Shown here piece by piece: positions 1-11,513 of a stretch of DNA of 64,000 nt. The translations under genes and the position numbers were made by a program. The stretch spans positions 2,294,001-2,358,000 of the forward strand of contig JAHREC010000009.1 of assembly GCA_020081605.1 (NCBI GenBank), written 5' to 3'. The notes below the pieces were generated by a model. That model had not been told where the DNA came from, did not search any database, and saw only the letters and a program-made list of their open reading frames with translations. This DNA comes from Albifimbria verrucaria (taxonomy: Eukaryota > Ascomycota > Sordariomycetes > Hypocreales > Stachybotryaceae). Position 1 is the stretch's first letter, and each line of letters begins with the position of its first letter.

Positions 1-99
1 GAGCCTCTCTGCGACGACAAGCCGACTCATAGAGCTAGCTGAAGCTCCCACCTCCATCCTCCGTTCCCAGTCTCGTTCGTGGTTCAATTGGCCTTCACC

Positions 100-1350
100 A
101 TGTCTCGCCTCCTCCGCCCGGCAGCTCGCCTGGCTACCTCAGCACGAGCTGCTGCCGTCAGGGCTCCCGCCGCCGCCGCCCTCCAGTCCTCTTCGCGCGC
201 CATTGCCAGGCCCGTCCTGTTTGGCAACTCTCACACCCAGGGAAGGACGTACGCCGAGGGCGCTGGCGTCAAGGAGTACACCGTCCGAGAGGCTCTGAAC
301 GAGGCCATGGCCGAGGAGCTCGAGGCCAACCCCAAGGTTTTCATCCTGGGTGAGGAGGTTGCCCAGTACAACGGTGCCTACAAGGTCACCAAGGGTCTGC
401 TCGACCGCTTCGGTGAGAAGCGTGTCATCGACACTCCCATCACCGAGAGCGGTTTCTGCGGTCTCGCCGTCGGTGCCGCCCTCAGCGGCCTTCACCCCAT
501 CGTGAGTGCACTCCTATCAATTTCCCACGGCCACCCGATGCCGTGGCTTTCCATCGTCAAGGCACCGCTCTAACGCAATTTCTCCTCATCTAGTGCGAGT
601 TCATGACCTTCAACTTCGCCATGCAGGCCATCGATCAGATCGTCAACTCCGCCGCCAAGACCCTCTACATGTCCGGTGGTATCCAGCCCTGCAACATCAC
701 TTTCCGTGGCCCCAACGGCTTCGCTGCCGGCGTCGGCGCTCAGCACTCTCAAGACTACTCTGCCTGGTACGGAAGCGTTCCCGGCCTCAAGGTCGTCTCT
801 CCTGGAGCGCCGAGGACGCCAAGGGTCTGCTCAAGGCCGCCATCCGCGACCCCAATCCCGTCGTTGTCCTCGAGAACGAGCTGCTCTACGGCCAGTCCTT
901 CCCCATGTCTGAGGCTGCCCAGAAGGACGACTTCGTCCTCCCTATTGGCAAGGCCAAGGTCGAGCGTGCCGGCAAGGACCTGACCCTGGTCACCATGTCT
1001 CGCTGCGTCGGTCAGTCCCTGATCGCTGCCGAGAACCTCAAGAAGAAGCACGGCGTCGAGGTCGAGGTCATCAACCTGCGATCCATCAAGCCCCTTGACA
1101 TTGAGTCCATTGTCAAGTCGGTCAAGAAGACACACCGCCTTCTTTCCGTCGAGTCCGGCTTCCCTGCCTTCGGTGTCGGCTCTGAGATCCTGGCCCTGAC
1201 CATGGAGTACGCCTTCGACTACCTCGATGCCCCCGCCATGCGTGTCACCGGTGCCGACGTCCCTACCCCTACGCTCAGAAGCTCGAGGAGATGAGCTTCC
1301 CCACCGAGCAGCTGATTGAGGACTACGCCGCCAAGATGCTGCGTCTGTAA
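100..1350 (+). CDS. PDB1: Pyruvate dehydrogenase E1 component subunit beta, mitochondrial
   Basis: This is the beta subunit of the thiamine-diphosphate-dependent E1 enzyme of the mitochondrial pyruvate dehydrogenase complex, which decarboxylates pyruvate to make acetyl-CoA. The start at 100 gives an Arg/Ala-rich presequence ([18 protein letters not shown]) typical of matrix import. An upstream in-frame GTG at 79 is not used. The mature domain shows [33 protein letters not shown] and [17 protein letters not shown], all hallmark E1-beta segments. The C-terminal transketolase domain follows ([20 protein letters not shown]). One intron lies at 502-593 (GTGAGT...TAG), after HPI and before [12 protein letters not shown]. 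The frame breaks near 801 (CC where CCC is needed to read [11 protein letters not shown]) and near 1266-1269 (CCCC where CCCCC is needed to read [11 protein letters not shown]). Both look like homopolymer undercalls. The corrected product is about 385 residues, normal for the family. Identification is very secure. Confidence 0.96.
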
Positions 1351-2134
1351 GATGGGAGAGTTGAGGAGGCCCGGATGCGTGGCCGCGGAGGCGGGACTGC
1401 CGACTCGCGGACACGGGTGTAGGATCTAAGCTGGGCAGGGCTGAGGCAGACGAGTCGGAGCTTTCAGACTGGCGAGTCCACGAGATTTTTCTTTAAAATA
1501 TAGATGCACTGAAGGGGATGGGACCTGTACTTGTAATTCCGCACTGTCATGTATACACTCATGCCTTGGCACCGTCTAATGAAAACTTGGCGAAAAATAA
1601 AACTTGAGTTGGTTCACTCTGTGATTTGGCTACGGGATAAAGATGCATTTTGTATTGTGGTTGTTGTGTTGTGTTGTGTTGTGTTGTGTTGGGTTGCTGC
1701 TGAATCTGGCAGCTCACCATACCAATGTTAACGCTGATACCCTATAGTGTAGGCTTGGGCCTGCTAAACTTGGCTGCCCTTTGTAAGTCCCAAGATACAG
1801 CTGCCGGGCAGTGGGGCCCATTATTTTCCAGGTATCCTTTGCCTCAGTAGGGTCGTCGTCCAACAGGGTCGATTTATATAAATATAGGATGTCGTCAGTT
1901 GATTTGAACCATAAACGAGATTATAAAATGTAAACGCCTTGAACCTTTGGTAAAGTCTTTCACTTGGCGTTTGTTTTCTTGCAGCTCCTTCTCAGCCGTG
2001 TGTCGCGCCGCCTTGTCCACAACACGACAGTCAAACTGCCTACACGTCACTACTTGCTGTACTTCTCCACGGTGGGGTATCGTTTTCTTTGACCTCACAT
2101 TCAACCTTCAAGCAACCGCAACAGAGAAGCCAGC
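1351..2134. other. Intergenic: PDB1 3' region and SKI2 promoter/leader
   Basis: No coding sequence is supported here. The left half should hold the PDB1 3' UTR and carries a GTTGT microsatellite. The right half precedes the SKI2 start codon and includes a pyrimidine-rich tract around 1960-2000. Short frames in this stretch show no family resemblance. Confidence 0.6.
1658..1693. repeat. Pentanucleotide microsatellite (GTTGT)n
   Basis: About six near-perfect GTTGT/GTGTT units lie in tandem downstream of PDB1. It is a simple repeat with no sign of function and is likely polymorphic between strains. Confidence 0.85.
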
Positions 2135-5100
2135 ATGGCTGGGATAGACGACCTGCTTTTGAGGCAGGAGGAAGACCTGCAGGGTCATGAGGCTGGCCAA
2201 CGAAAGCCTCAAGATCCCGACGAACTCAAGCAGCGACTTGAGAATCTGCTGCTCTCACCATCATCTGACTTCTCCACAGAGTGGCTCAATAGCTTGCAGC
2301 AGAGATGGGACTTTGAGACAGACTACACCTCTCTTTTCAAGATTGCCCCTCCCAGACTCGGTCGGTGACGAGATTTCTGCGCCACGGCCTGGAGGGTCGA
2401 GTGACAGGGTACAAGAACGTCACCGTGCCGGCCAACAGCGCCACGGCAAAGAACTCGACAAGCTTGCTTCGAAAACCAGCCAACAGAGCTGACTTCGTCC
2501 GTGGTGCTGCCGGCTTCTTCCCCTTTGCTCCAGGTGGCTTGGAGAGTATCGAGGCAACCGCGGCGCTTGAGGATCAGGTTCATGCTGGCGGGCTGACAGA
2601 TGCTGGCGCCAGAGGCAACAAGCTTGAAAGGGTCATCCAACTTGGAGAAGGCGGTCTCCTCGAGATTGCACCAGGCCTGGATCGGGGTATCGACTTTAGC
2701 AAGAAGCAATCCAGCGTCGACAAAGCTACTGCTGAGGCCATCAAAGAGGTGCTCGAGGAGGAGCCAGAGGACGCCGAAGGTGTTGAGCAGGACAAGGAGG
2801 GCTCCTCCGACGAGGCAGACGAGAGCCCAGCTGAGGCTGAAGACCAAGATGGCGACGATATAGACGACATTCTTCCCGTCGAGTTCCCTGCTCTTGAACC
2901 TCATGGGGTTCTTGCAGCATCTAGTGCACGAAAGGCCGGCCGTGAGTGGGCTCACATGGTGGACATTAAGCATGACATGCCAAACTTCCGCGAACTGGTA
3001 CCGGACATGGCTAGAGAGTGGCCCTTCGAGCTCGATACTTTCCAGAAAGAAGCTGTCTACCACCTTGAGAATGGCGATTCGGTATTCGTGGCGGCCCACA
3101 CATCTGCTGGTAAAACGGTAGTTGCCGAGTATGCAATCGCTCTCGCAGCAAAGCACATGACCAAGGCCATCTACACCTCCCCAATCAAGGCCTTGAGTAA
3201 CCAGAAGTTCCGTGACTTCCGACAGACCTTTGACGAAGTGGGCATTCTCACTGGTGATGTTCAAATTAACCCTGAGGCTAGCTGCCTCATCATGACGACG
3301 GAAATTCTACGCAGTATGCTCTACCGAGGTGCAGATCTCATTCGAGACGTTGAATTCGTGATTTTCGACGAGGTTCACTACGTCAACGATTATGAGAGAG
3401 GTGTTGTCTGGGAGGAGGTCATCATCATGTTGCCTGAGCATGTCTCCCTCATTTTGTTGTCTGCTACCGTACCGAATACGCACGAGTTCGCGTCCTGGGT
3501 TGGCCGCACGAAACAGAAGGATATCTACGTCATTTCGACACCCAAACGACCAGTTCCCTAGAGCACTACCTGTGGGCTGGCAAGAATATTCACAAGATTG
3601 TGGACTCGGAGAAGAAGTTCATCGAGAAGGGCTGGAAGGAGGCTCACGCTGTCATGCAAGGAAAGGACAAGCCGCCAAAGCCTGCTGAGACTACTGTCGC
3701 TACTCGAGGCGGAAACCCGCGCGGCGGTCAGAGAGGTGGCGGTAACCAAAGAGGAGGACCTCAGCGTGGCGGTCGTGGAGGCGGCCAGCAGCAGCGGGGT
3801 GGTGGGCAGCAAAGAGGCCGGGGAGGACCGCCTCGTGCTAGCCATGCTCCCGGCCATATGGGTCGTGGCGGACGACCTGGTGGCATGACCTCGGCAGCCC
3901 AGGACAAGAACCTCTGGGTTCACCTTGTGCAATACCTTCGCAAGCAGAGTCTGCTGCCTGCCTGCATCTTTGTTTTCTCAAAGAAACGTTGCGAGGAGAA
4001 CGCCGATGCACTAAGCAACCAAGATTTCTGCACTGCAACTGAGAAGAGTCATATTCATATGATTATTGAGAAGTCAGTGGCACGACTTAAGCCTGAAGAC
4101 CGAGTATTGCCGCAGATTATCAGACTGAGGGAGCTTCTTGGACGAGGTATCGCTGTCCACCACGGTGGATTGCTTCCGATTGTGAAGGAACTGGTCGAGA
4201 TTTTATTCGCTGAGACACTTGTCAAAGTGCTTTTCGCTACTGAGACGTTTGCCATGGGTCTCAACTTACCTACCCGAACAGTAGTATTCTCGGGGTACCG
4301 AAAGCATGATGGACATCAGTTCCGTAACTTGCTTCCTGGCGAGTACACTCAGATGGCTGGACGTGCTGGTCGTCGTGGTTTGGACACTGTTGGTTCGGTC
4401 ATTATTGTGCCTCCAGGCGGTGTGGACGATGCGCCTCCTGTCACGGATTTACGAAACATGATATTGGGCGAGCCATCCAAGCTTCGATCCCAATTCAGGC
4501 TTACCTACAACATGATTCTAAACTTGCTGAGAGTTGAAGCATTGAAAATTGAGGAAATGATTAAGCGCAGTTTCTCAGAACATGCCACTCAGCAGTTGCT
4601 TCCCGAACACGAGAAGGATGTCAAATTGGCTCAGGCGGATCTTGCCAAGGTTAAGAGAGAGTCTTGCAAGATCTGTGATGTTTCTATGGACGAATGCCAC
4701 CAAGCAGCGCAAGACTTCAAGCAGCTGACCCTCGAGCTATACAAAGGCCTGCTCAACATTCCTATTGGCCGGCGCATGTTTACCCAACATCGACTCGTGG
4801 TTTTCAACTGGGACGGTATCCGCACGGCCGGCCTCCTTCTTACAGATGGCATGAGCCCCAAGGGTTCTTCTGCGGAACCAGTACTGCATATTTGTGCCAT
4901 CAAGCCCCTTAGGGATCGACGAGATGCTACAGACCAGCTTCCCTTCATTCAAGGCTTCAGGAAGTACCTACACAAACTTCCCACAGGCAAGAAGCGCATG
5001 CAGACTAAGACACTGCATGTACCGTTGAGTGATGTTGAGTGTCTCACTCGATGGGTTCTCAAAGGTGTTGTGCCGGAAATCTTCCAGGGAGGAGACGCCT

Positions 5101-6018
5101 ACCACCAAGCGAACGAACGGCTTCAGGAGATCTGTAGTTCTTGGGATGATAGGTGGGATGAGATGGACATGAGCAAGATCAAGAGCTTTCAGCTGCAAGA
5201 GATAATGGAGAAGCGCGTACAACTGGGAAAGACCATTATGCAATCGCCGGCCTTGAAGTGCCCCAGTTTCCTAAAACACGTAAGTTTTCCCATAGACAGC
5301 GTTTTGACAACACACCCGCTGACGATGAATTGTATAGTTCGCCATGTGCCACGATGAGTGGTTGATCAAGGAACACATCTCACAGCTTAAGCAGTCACTC
5401 TCTGACCAGAACTTGCAGTTGCTTCCTGACTATGAGCAGCGTGTGCAGGTGTTGAAGGAGCTCGGGTTCATTGACGACGCAACCCGTATCCAGCTGAAGG
5501 GCAAGGTCGCTTGCGAGGTACACTCAGGTGACGAACTGGTGTTGACAGAGCTCATCCTCGACAACGTCTTGGCAGACTTTGAGCCAGCCGAGATTGCAGC
5601 ACTTTTGTCATCATTTGTGTTCCAAGAAAAGACACTGGTTGAACCCACTCTGACAGGCAATCTAGAGCGTGGCCGTGATACTATCATTGCCATCTCTGAG
5701 AAGGTCAATGATGTGCAGACGCGACTGCAGGTTATTCAGTCGGCAGACGACTCCAACGATTTCGTATCCCGGCCAAGGTTCGGGCTCATGGAGGTTGTGT
5801 ACGAGTGGGCGCGAGGCATGAGCTTCAAGAACATCACGGGCTTGACCGATGTGCTCGAGGGTACCATTGTGCGAACCATTACCCGTCTGGACGAGACATG
5901 CCGCGAGGTGAAGAACGCCGCGAGAATCGTTGGCGACCCGGAGCTTTACCAGAAGATGCAGCAGGCGCAAGAAATGATCAAACGAGACATCACGGCAGTG
6001 GCGAGCTTGTACATGTAG
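2135..6018 (+). CDS. SKI2: Ski2-type DExH RNA helicase of the cytosolic exosome (Ski complex)
   Basis: This superfamily 2 RNA helicase feeds mRNA 3' to 5' into the cytosolic exosome with Ski3 and Ski8. The sequence shows motif I AHTSAGKT, motif [11 protein letters not shown] (a DEVH box), motif III SATVPN, the HHGGLLP segment, motif [16 protein letters not shown] and motif [14 protein letters not shown]. These are followed by the arch/insertion and the C-terminal DSHCT-type helical domain ending near 6018. The long N-terminus with a [16 protein letters not shown] segment favours Ski2 over the nuclear paralogue Mtr4. Between the RecA domains lies an RGG/GGQ-rich stretch (about 3705-3870). One intron at 5280-5337 joins FLKH to FAMCHDEW. 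The frame breaks at 2351-2353 (CCC, needs CCCC) and 3556-3558 (CCC, needs CCCC); both restore a continuous helicase of about 1,275 residues. The start at 2135 gives [15 protein letters not shown]. Confidence 0.95.
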
Positions 6019-6313
6019 AGACACGGCTATACAATGGCGAACGATGGCACGGGTGTAGGGACCAGGAAAAGGCATGGAGTTGCAAAAATAAATCTTGTTG
6101 GCATCTTGCCTGAAGGCAAAGTCAAATGACATTCTAATCGTGATATTCGCATCGTGAACCCGTCAAATCGACCCCGAAACGCCAAACCGAGTGTAACCAA
6201 ACACAGAAATCCTCCATCGACTCAGTAGCGGCCCCACCATCGTAAATACTTTATTGTAGAAGCACCGATGATTCTATCAATGCTAATCACAGACAGTAAA
6301 GCTGTATCGTCGC

Positions 6314-6971
6314 TCATGCGCGAAGGGCGCGCAGCCTCTGCTGCAGCTTGTCCTCCTCCTCAGCAGTAGGCTCGGTGGTGTTCGCCTGGGGTTCGACGGT
6401 GGCGGGGGTAGCCTTGTTGAGCTCAGCGCTGAGTTCGAGGCCGGCATCATCGGCTAGCTTGCCGAGAAGCTCGTGGACGGCGTCCTCGCCGACCTGGGCC
6501 GAGGTGGACTGGGTGATGGCGTCCTGATAGATGCCGTTGGACATGGCGTATTCTTCGTTTTGTTGCTTGAACTGCTCGAGAGTGACGAGGGTCTGTTGAA
6601 TTGGTTAGCTGAATGCTTAGGTGGGAGGGGATGGAGGGAATAGGGAGACTCGCCTTCTCGGGGTTTGTGTTCTTCTGGGCGACGTTCATGGTGCGGGATG
6701 ATTGAGCCATCATGTGGGTCATACGGTTCATGGAGTTGTTGGCCTGAATCTGAGCAGCGGACAGCTCAGCCATGTCGGCCATCTGGTCCATCTGCTGGGC
6801 GAGGGCCTGCTTGGAGAGCAGCATCTTGGCCTTCTGGTAAGCCTTCTGGGTCTCGCCCTTCTTGAGCAGGTCCTGGATCTGCTTCTTGAGAATGGGGTCC
6901 TGCTTGGCGGCCTTCTGGGCCTCGCGGCGCGCCTGCTTCGCCTGGAAGCGGGCCTGGAACTCGACCTGCAT
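6314..6971 (-). CDS. DID2: ESCRT-III family protein, Did2/Vps46/CHMP1-like
   Basis: This is a small charged helical protein of the ESCRT-III family, acting at endosomes to recruit and regulate Vps4 during multivesicular-body sorting. Translation from 6971 gives about 198 residues, the usual CHMP1/Did2 length. A basic N-terminal half (FQARFQAKQARREAQKAAK) is followed by an acidic C-terminal half. The C-terminus ends with KLQQRLRALRA, a MIT-interacting motif (MIM1). The N-terminal half is rather divergent from the Did2 proteins I know, so a paralogue is possible. One intron at 6593-6653 begins GC rather than GT (AAG|GCGAGT) and ends CAG, joining NPEK to TLVTLEQFKQQ. An upstream ATG at 6999 (MSNRQLAR) is out of frame by one base; with a small indel it would extend the protein, so the exact start is uncertain. 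The gene is tail-to-tail with SKI2. Confidence 0.8.
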
Positions 6972-6999
6972 AGTCGCGCGCGAGCTGGCGGTTCGACAT

Positions 7000-8068
7000 G
7001 GTGGAATTTGTGGACGGGAAGACGATGGGTGAGAGTCGAAGGGAGCGGCGGCGGCGGGAGAGGAGGGGAGGGGTTAGAGGTGTTTAAGAGCGAGAAAGAA
7101 GTCGCAAGAAGGACTTGGTGTTGGAGGGAGTAGCGTGAGAAACGCGCGATTGGCGCAGTTGGAAGGGATGGAGGCGATATTGGCGGAGAAGGGTGTAGGC
7201 TGAGGCTTTGGCGCCGTGAGATGGATGTCGAGGCGAGTCAAGTCATGTGAGTGAATGGTCTAGAACTGGTTTGACCGTGCAGGCACCTTCTTTGGGCGGC
7301 GAGACCGAAGCATTGCGGGCGCCACAGCGGTTGCGTCACCGCCTTGGTTCAGCCACAACCGCAAGGCGAGCCCAGCCACAGCAGCCTCGACTTGCTCTGT
7401 GCTGTCAGGTTTTGTGTAGACATTCGACATATACTGAGTATGTAATAGTTATATACTCTCTGAGAATTGCAATTTGTTAGATTAATCAGATTAGGTATTT
7501 TGTCTCAATTTTATACTAGTATCTCTGTTATACCAGGTAGGTAATCAATGAGAGATCAAGCATTGGCTCTGCTGTAGTTGACTTACAAAAATGCTCATAA
7601 TCTACAACTTATACTTGGAAGACACGCACAATATAAGAAAGAAAAATAGAGAGAGAGAGAGAGAGAGAAAACCTTGATGTAGCCAAAGCTAAACATCTGG
7701 ATATGCCAACATGCGAATTTAAACCTCCCTCTTCAACCTGCTTTCCGTCGTAGGTACCATTTTGATGGAAAGATGTCTCTAACAAACAAACCCCTGGAAT
7801 TATGAGATAAACACAGACGACACACAATACATGCTTTCACGTTGCCGACTAGGAACGGCCATTGTGGTGTCAGGAGCCTTTCTCTATCTTCCTACCAAAT
7901 GTTCCCTGAGTGTGTGACATCAATGCCCATCCTCAGGCAATCAGCCTACATATCTTGTCATAAACGCAGCCCCAGACTCTATTATACATACAACTATAAT
8001 ACATAAACCTACCCTTTGATCCGCAATCAAGACACCCGTTGCCTCTTCCTGTGTTCATCTCAGTAGCC
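7000..8068. other. Intergenic between the DID2-like gene and the F-box-like gene
   Basis: This is the divergent upstream region of two genes. The DID2 side (7000-7300) is GC-rich. The middle (7430-7640) is AT-rich with an (AG)n tract. No coding region is supported. Confidence 0.6.
7649..7668. repeat. Dinucleotide microsatellite (GA)n
   Basis: About ten GA units in tandem within an AT-rich intergenic stretch. It is a simple sequence repeat only. Confidence 0.9.
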
Positions 8069-9429
8069 ATGGAGTTCGCTGCAAAGAATCTCTACGACTT
8101 GCCAAACAAACTCCTGTTGCACGTTCCAAGGCTGGCATCCTCAGATACCGTGACATACCTCTGCCTCCGTCAGGTCTCAAGACTCTTCCGCTCCATCACT
8201 TCTGGGCCCGAATACAAAGACTAAACATTCTTAAATGTGACAGATGCGATGGCTGGGACCTCCAATGTGCACGATCCAACAGCACGTGGAATCTTTTGAA
8301 TCTTCAGAGGTATCTGGTATTACGGCAGGAAGACCTAATACCCTTGTTGCGGGATAGGTATTGCGGAACCTGTCTTGAAGCCCGCATCTCGAGGGAGAAT
8401 CTTGTCGCAATGTCTCTTGACTGCAAGTTCAGTGTCGAAAGAAATCCTTTGGGACTGCGCTGTCCCGCTTGCTTGATGTATCATGAGGCATCGTGTTTCT
8501 CCCAAAGTGAGAAAATCAAGTCACCCAAAGAGCGGAAATGCATCGGAAGGACAGGCCATGTTCGTCTGTGCGAACATGAGGTGATAATATGGACAGACAT
8601 CAAGACTGGCATGAAGAAATACAACTGGGGCCTGGCTTCGTGTCTAATTCACGAGACGTCAATGTAGTCGTCAAAATATGTACTCGCGAGAGCCATAATA
8701 CCGGCCATGGCTTCAAAAACTGGGCTCCCAAGGCTGTCATTACACTCTCTTCACCCAGTATGATTGCACTAAAGCTATGCTGGAACTTGCATATTATTGA
8801 GGAGGTCATATGCAAGACAGGACAGAGCCACCAACTTGAAGCGACGACTTTGAGGAAGCACATCCAGAAACATCGCTGCAGTATTGGCGAGTATTTGGCT
8901 CCACCACTGGCACCTGGACACCTCCTGGAGCTGGACTGTTTCAGTAACAACAGGTGTACACGTCTAAACTTCGAACACAAAAAGCATGGGAGAAACGAGG
9001 CTACATTGGTTGGGGCAGATGAAGAGCTGCGGCAGCCCACTTATCGAGTCCACGGATCATGGAACGGTTTGGACAGAAAACCTTGGCGTGTAGGACGGTG
9101 GACCACTATCTTATTTTCTAGGTCTTCACCGTCAATGAATTCAGAAAAGCCATGCATCACGGAAGCCCTAACAAGTCCCCGGAATGCATAATCATCTCAT
9201 ACGGCAGATGGGTGAATTTGTTGACATCTGTCATGGCATTCCACGGTCCAACCAAGAGGAGATGCCACCTACCCACGATTGGTTGCATGCAATGGATCGG
9301 AGCTCATACGAGTGGGCAGGCCCCAAGGGATCGGACGAAAGCTGTCTAGATCCAGCTTGCCGAAGGTATTACCAGACTAGCTGCGAAAAGGAACACAGAC
9401 TGCCGATAGTCCACAATTCCCGATGGTGA
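8069..9429 (+). CDS. F-box-like protein with Cys-rich central region (frame broken)
   Basis: The N-terminus reads YDLPNKLLLHVPRLASSDTV then YLCLRQVSRLFRSITS, which resembles the degenerate F-box helix of many fungal proteins. F-box proteins usually recruit targets to SCF ubiquitin ligases. Next come paired cysteines (KCDRCDGWDLQC; RYCGTCLEAR; LRCPACLMYHEASCF) followed by SPKERKCIGRTGHVRLCEH, and near 9360 a last segment DPACRRYYQTSCEKE. This arrangement is familiar from large uncharacterised ascomycete families; partner and substrate are unknown. The frame breaks near 8216-8218 (AAA, needs AAAA, restoring EYKRLNILKCDRC), near 8628 (GGGG, needs GGGGG, restoring YNWGPGFVSN) and at least once more around 9100-9190. 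The first two fit the window-wide homopolymer pattern. True decay cannot be excluded because the last third is poorly resolved. Confidence 0.6.
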
Positions 9430-10595
9430 ACAATTCCAAGGCACCTGATAGGGCATATGCTTGATATGTCTAGGGATTGAGGCGTGGAATATCAGGTCTT
9501 GAGTAAACTGAAGACTCTGTGAATAAAAGCTATTTCCTGTGCAGAAACTGAAGAGGTTTGCATCAAAATAAAATGCAACTTATCACATGGCAATCTATTT
9601 GAAGCGCAACCGCCCCTTTAGCAGCGACATATCTCAAGACTCGTACCTTGACGTCTTCCAACGATACGCCGCAGTACTGAAACTAGACGAAGATTCAGTC
9701 TTGACGATAGAACTACAACCAGGTTAATGCACGAGTTCTCATTTTCTCACTCTGCAATACCCTTGCTCAGTTCACCTCATATCGGCAAATCACTCGCAGC
9801 CCTACAGTGAGATTCCCTCTGAACACTTGCAGAAAACATCTTACTGCATGGACCAGACCCAACCAAAATCACGATTGAAAAGTTCCGGGCATCGGAAATG
9901 CAGGATATACACTGGGTGCATGCCAGCAAAGTCCTAAATGCCTTGAAGGAAATAGGGCTGACCTTAAGCTGCCTGCAATGTAATCAATAAATGAGCCCAT
10001 GGCTTGATGGAGATGTATGCTCCCAAATTCCTGTCTTGGAGGGTTTTGCAATGCTGGGGAGCCTATGATCGGATTAGTATTGTAAGCTGCATGCATATTT
10101 CTCTTGGCCCTTTTCTCGTGGCCGCGGAGAAAAACTCCGCCTCCCTGATGCAGGTCTTTACCAGTCTCCTCCGATAAATGCTTACTTATGTTGCAGCATG
10201 GTGGCTCTTTTTGTTCACTAATCGCTAATATGGGAACAGGTTCTGTGGGGATGCTTTATGTTGGTGTGGATAGACAGGGGTTGTCCTGGCCTACTCATTG
10301 ATGAATAAGAATTTCCATCTCTCTCTACTACGTATTGTGATCACAAATCTATGCATCGACCAACCTTGAACGTAACTGTTAGTGACTTTGGAATAGAATC
10401 GTGTGGTGTAACAATTATTCATCCATCCTTCCGCGAAGCACCGACAACATACATATATAATTCCATGGTCTGTCTTTCATGAAGATGTATCAATATCAGC
10501 ATCCCACAACATCTCAACCAACATCCTCAATACACCAATACGAGACAAACATTCATAATTTACACTACGCATAATTCCAACACAACCTACAAAAG
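9430..10595. other. Intergenic upstream of the NmrA-like gene
   Basis: No supported gene. A 46-codon frame at 9587-9727 has no recognisable similarity. The last 150 bases are AT- and CA-rich and end in CAAAAG before the ATG at 10596, consistent with a fungal leader. Confidence 0.55.
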
Positions 10596-11513
10596 ATGTC
10601 TTCTCCTTTCCGCAACATCATCATTGTTGGAGCCACTGGCTCCATCGGCTCCATCGTGCTTCAGGCATTGTTGAATGAGCCTTCCTTCACCGTGACCGCC
10701 CTCCAGCGAGCCTCTTCCAAGAGCAAGCTTCCATCAAACGTCCGTGTTATCACAATTGAAGACTCTTATCCTCTGGACGCGCTTGTATCAGCTTTCACTG
10801 GTCAGGATGCTATTGTCAACTGCATGACCTCTCTGGCCGTCAGTGACCAGCTCCGTTTCATTGATGCAGCTGTCACCGCAAAGGTTGTCAGATATGTAGC
10901 ATCCGAGTATGGACTCAACAACAACCGCCCTGAAGCTCGAGCCCTCAACTCGGTTTTCCGCGAGAAGGGAGAAATCCAGGACTACCTGCGACAACAGGAG
11001 TCCAAGGGCCTGGAGTGGATGAGCATTGCTTGCGGCATGTGGCTCAAGTGGAGCGCAACCCATGACTTCCTAGGTATGCACCTCAAGGAGAAGAGGTTCG
11101 TCTTTTGGGACGACGGTGAGGGCTGGTTCAGTTGCACCACTGAGGAGAACACTGCCCTTGCTCTGGTGCGCAGTCTGACCAGGACGTGGGAGGAGACCAA
11201 GAACAGGATCGTCTGGCTGAGTGACTTTGCCATCACCCAGAAGCAGCTCCTGGAGGCCATTGAGCGCCTGGGAGGAGAGAAGCTGAACGTCGAGAGGGTC
11301 AACACCGATGAGCTGATCAAGGAGAAGCAGGCAGCAGTTGCCGCAGGGAACCAGTTCGCAACCTTCGACCTCATCGAGACCGGATTCGTCACCGGAAGAT
11401 TCGGTGGTCATCTGGAGAAGGAAGGAACCATCATGAATGACCTTCTTGAATTGCCTAAGAAGTCTCTCGATGAGGTGGTGAGGGCAGCTCTGGATGCTGT
11501 TAAAAGCTCTTAG
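10596..11513 (+). CDS. NmrA-like / isoflavone-reductase-type NAD(P)-binding protein
   Basis: This is a single-exon protein of 305 residues with an N-terminal Rossmann fold: NIIIVGATGSIGSIVLQALL contains the GxxGxxG dinucleotide-binding motif typical of NmrA-like and isoflavone-reductase-like atypical short-chain dehydrogenases. The segment VVRYVASEYGLNN is the usual position after the central strand in this group. Known members are either redox-sensing regulators (NmrA) or NADPH-dependent reductases of secondary metabolism. Here neither substrate nor partner can be told. The frame is intact from start to stop with no intron, unlike most neighbours. It is flanked by long intergenic stretches and is not part of an evident cluster. 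Confidence 0.85.
   Translation: MSSPFRNIIIVGATGSIGSIVLQALLNEPSFTVTALQRASSKSKLPSNVRVITIEDSYPLDALVSAFTGQDAIVNCMTSLAVSDQLRFIDAAVTAKVVRYVASEYGLNNNRPEARALNSVFREKGEIQDYLRQQESKGLEWMSIACGMWLKWSATHDFLGMHLKEKRFVFWDDGEGWFSCTTEENTALALVRSLTRTWEETKNRIVWLSDFAITQKQLLEAIERLGGEKLNVERVNTDELIKEKQAAVAAGNQFATFDLIETGFVTGRFGGHLEKEGTIMNDLLELPKKSLDEVVRAALDAVKSS

Noticed and set aside
139..495. Long antisense frame across PDB1 exon 1 and similar long antisense frames over SKI2, GH3 and the maltase
   Set aside because: These are shadows of codon bias in GC-rich third positions of real genes. None has a recognisable domain.
1549..1731. 60-codon frame ending in CVVLCCVVLCWV
   Set aside because: It is translated from the GTTGT microsatellite downstream of PDB1.
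9587..9727. 46-codon frame starting MAIYLKRNRPFSSD
   Set aside because: No domain or neighbouring exon supports it and the region has stops on both sides.
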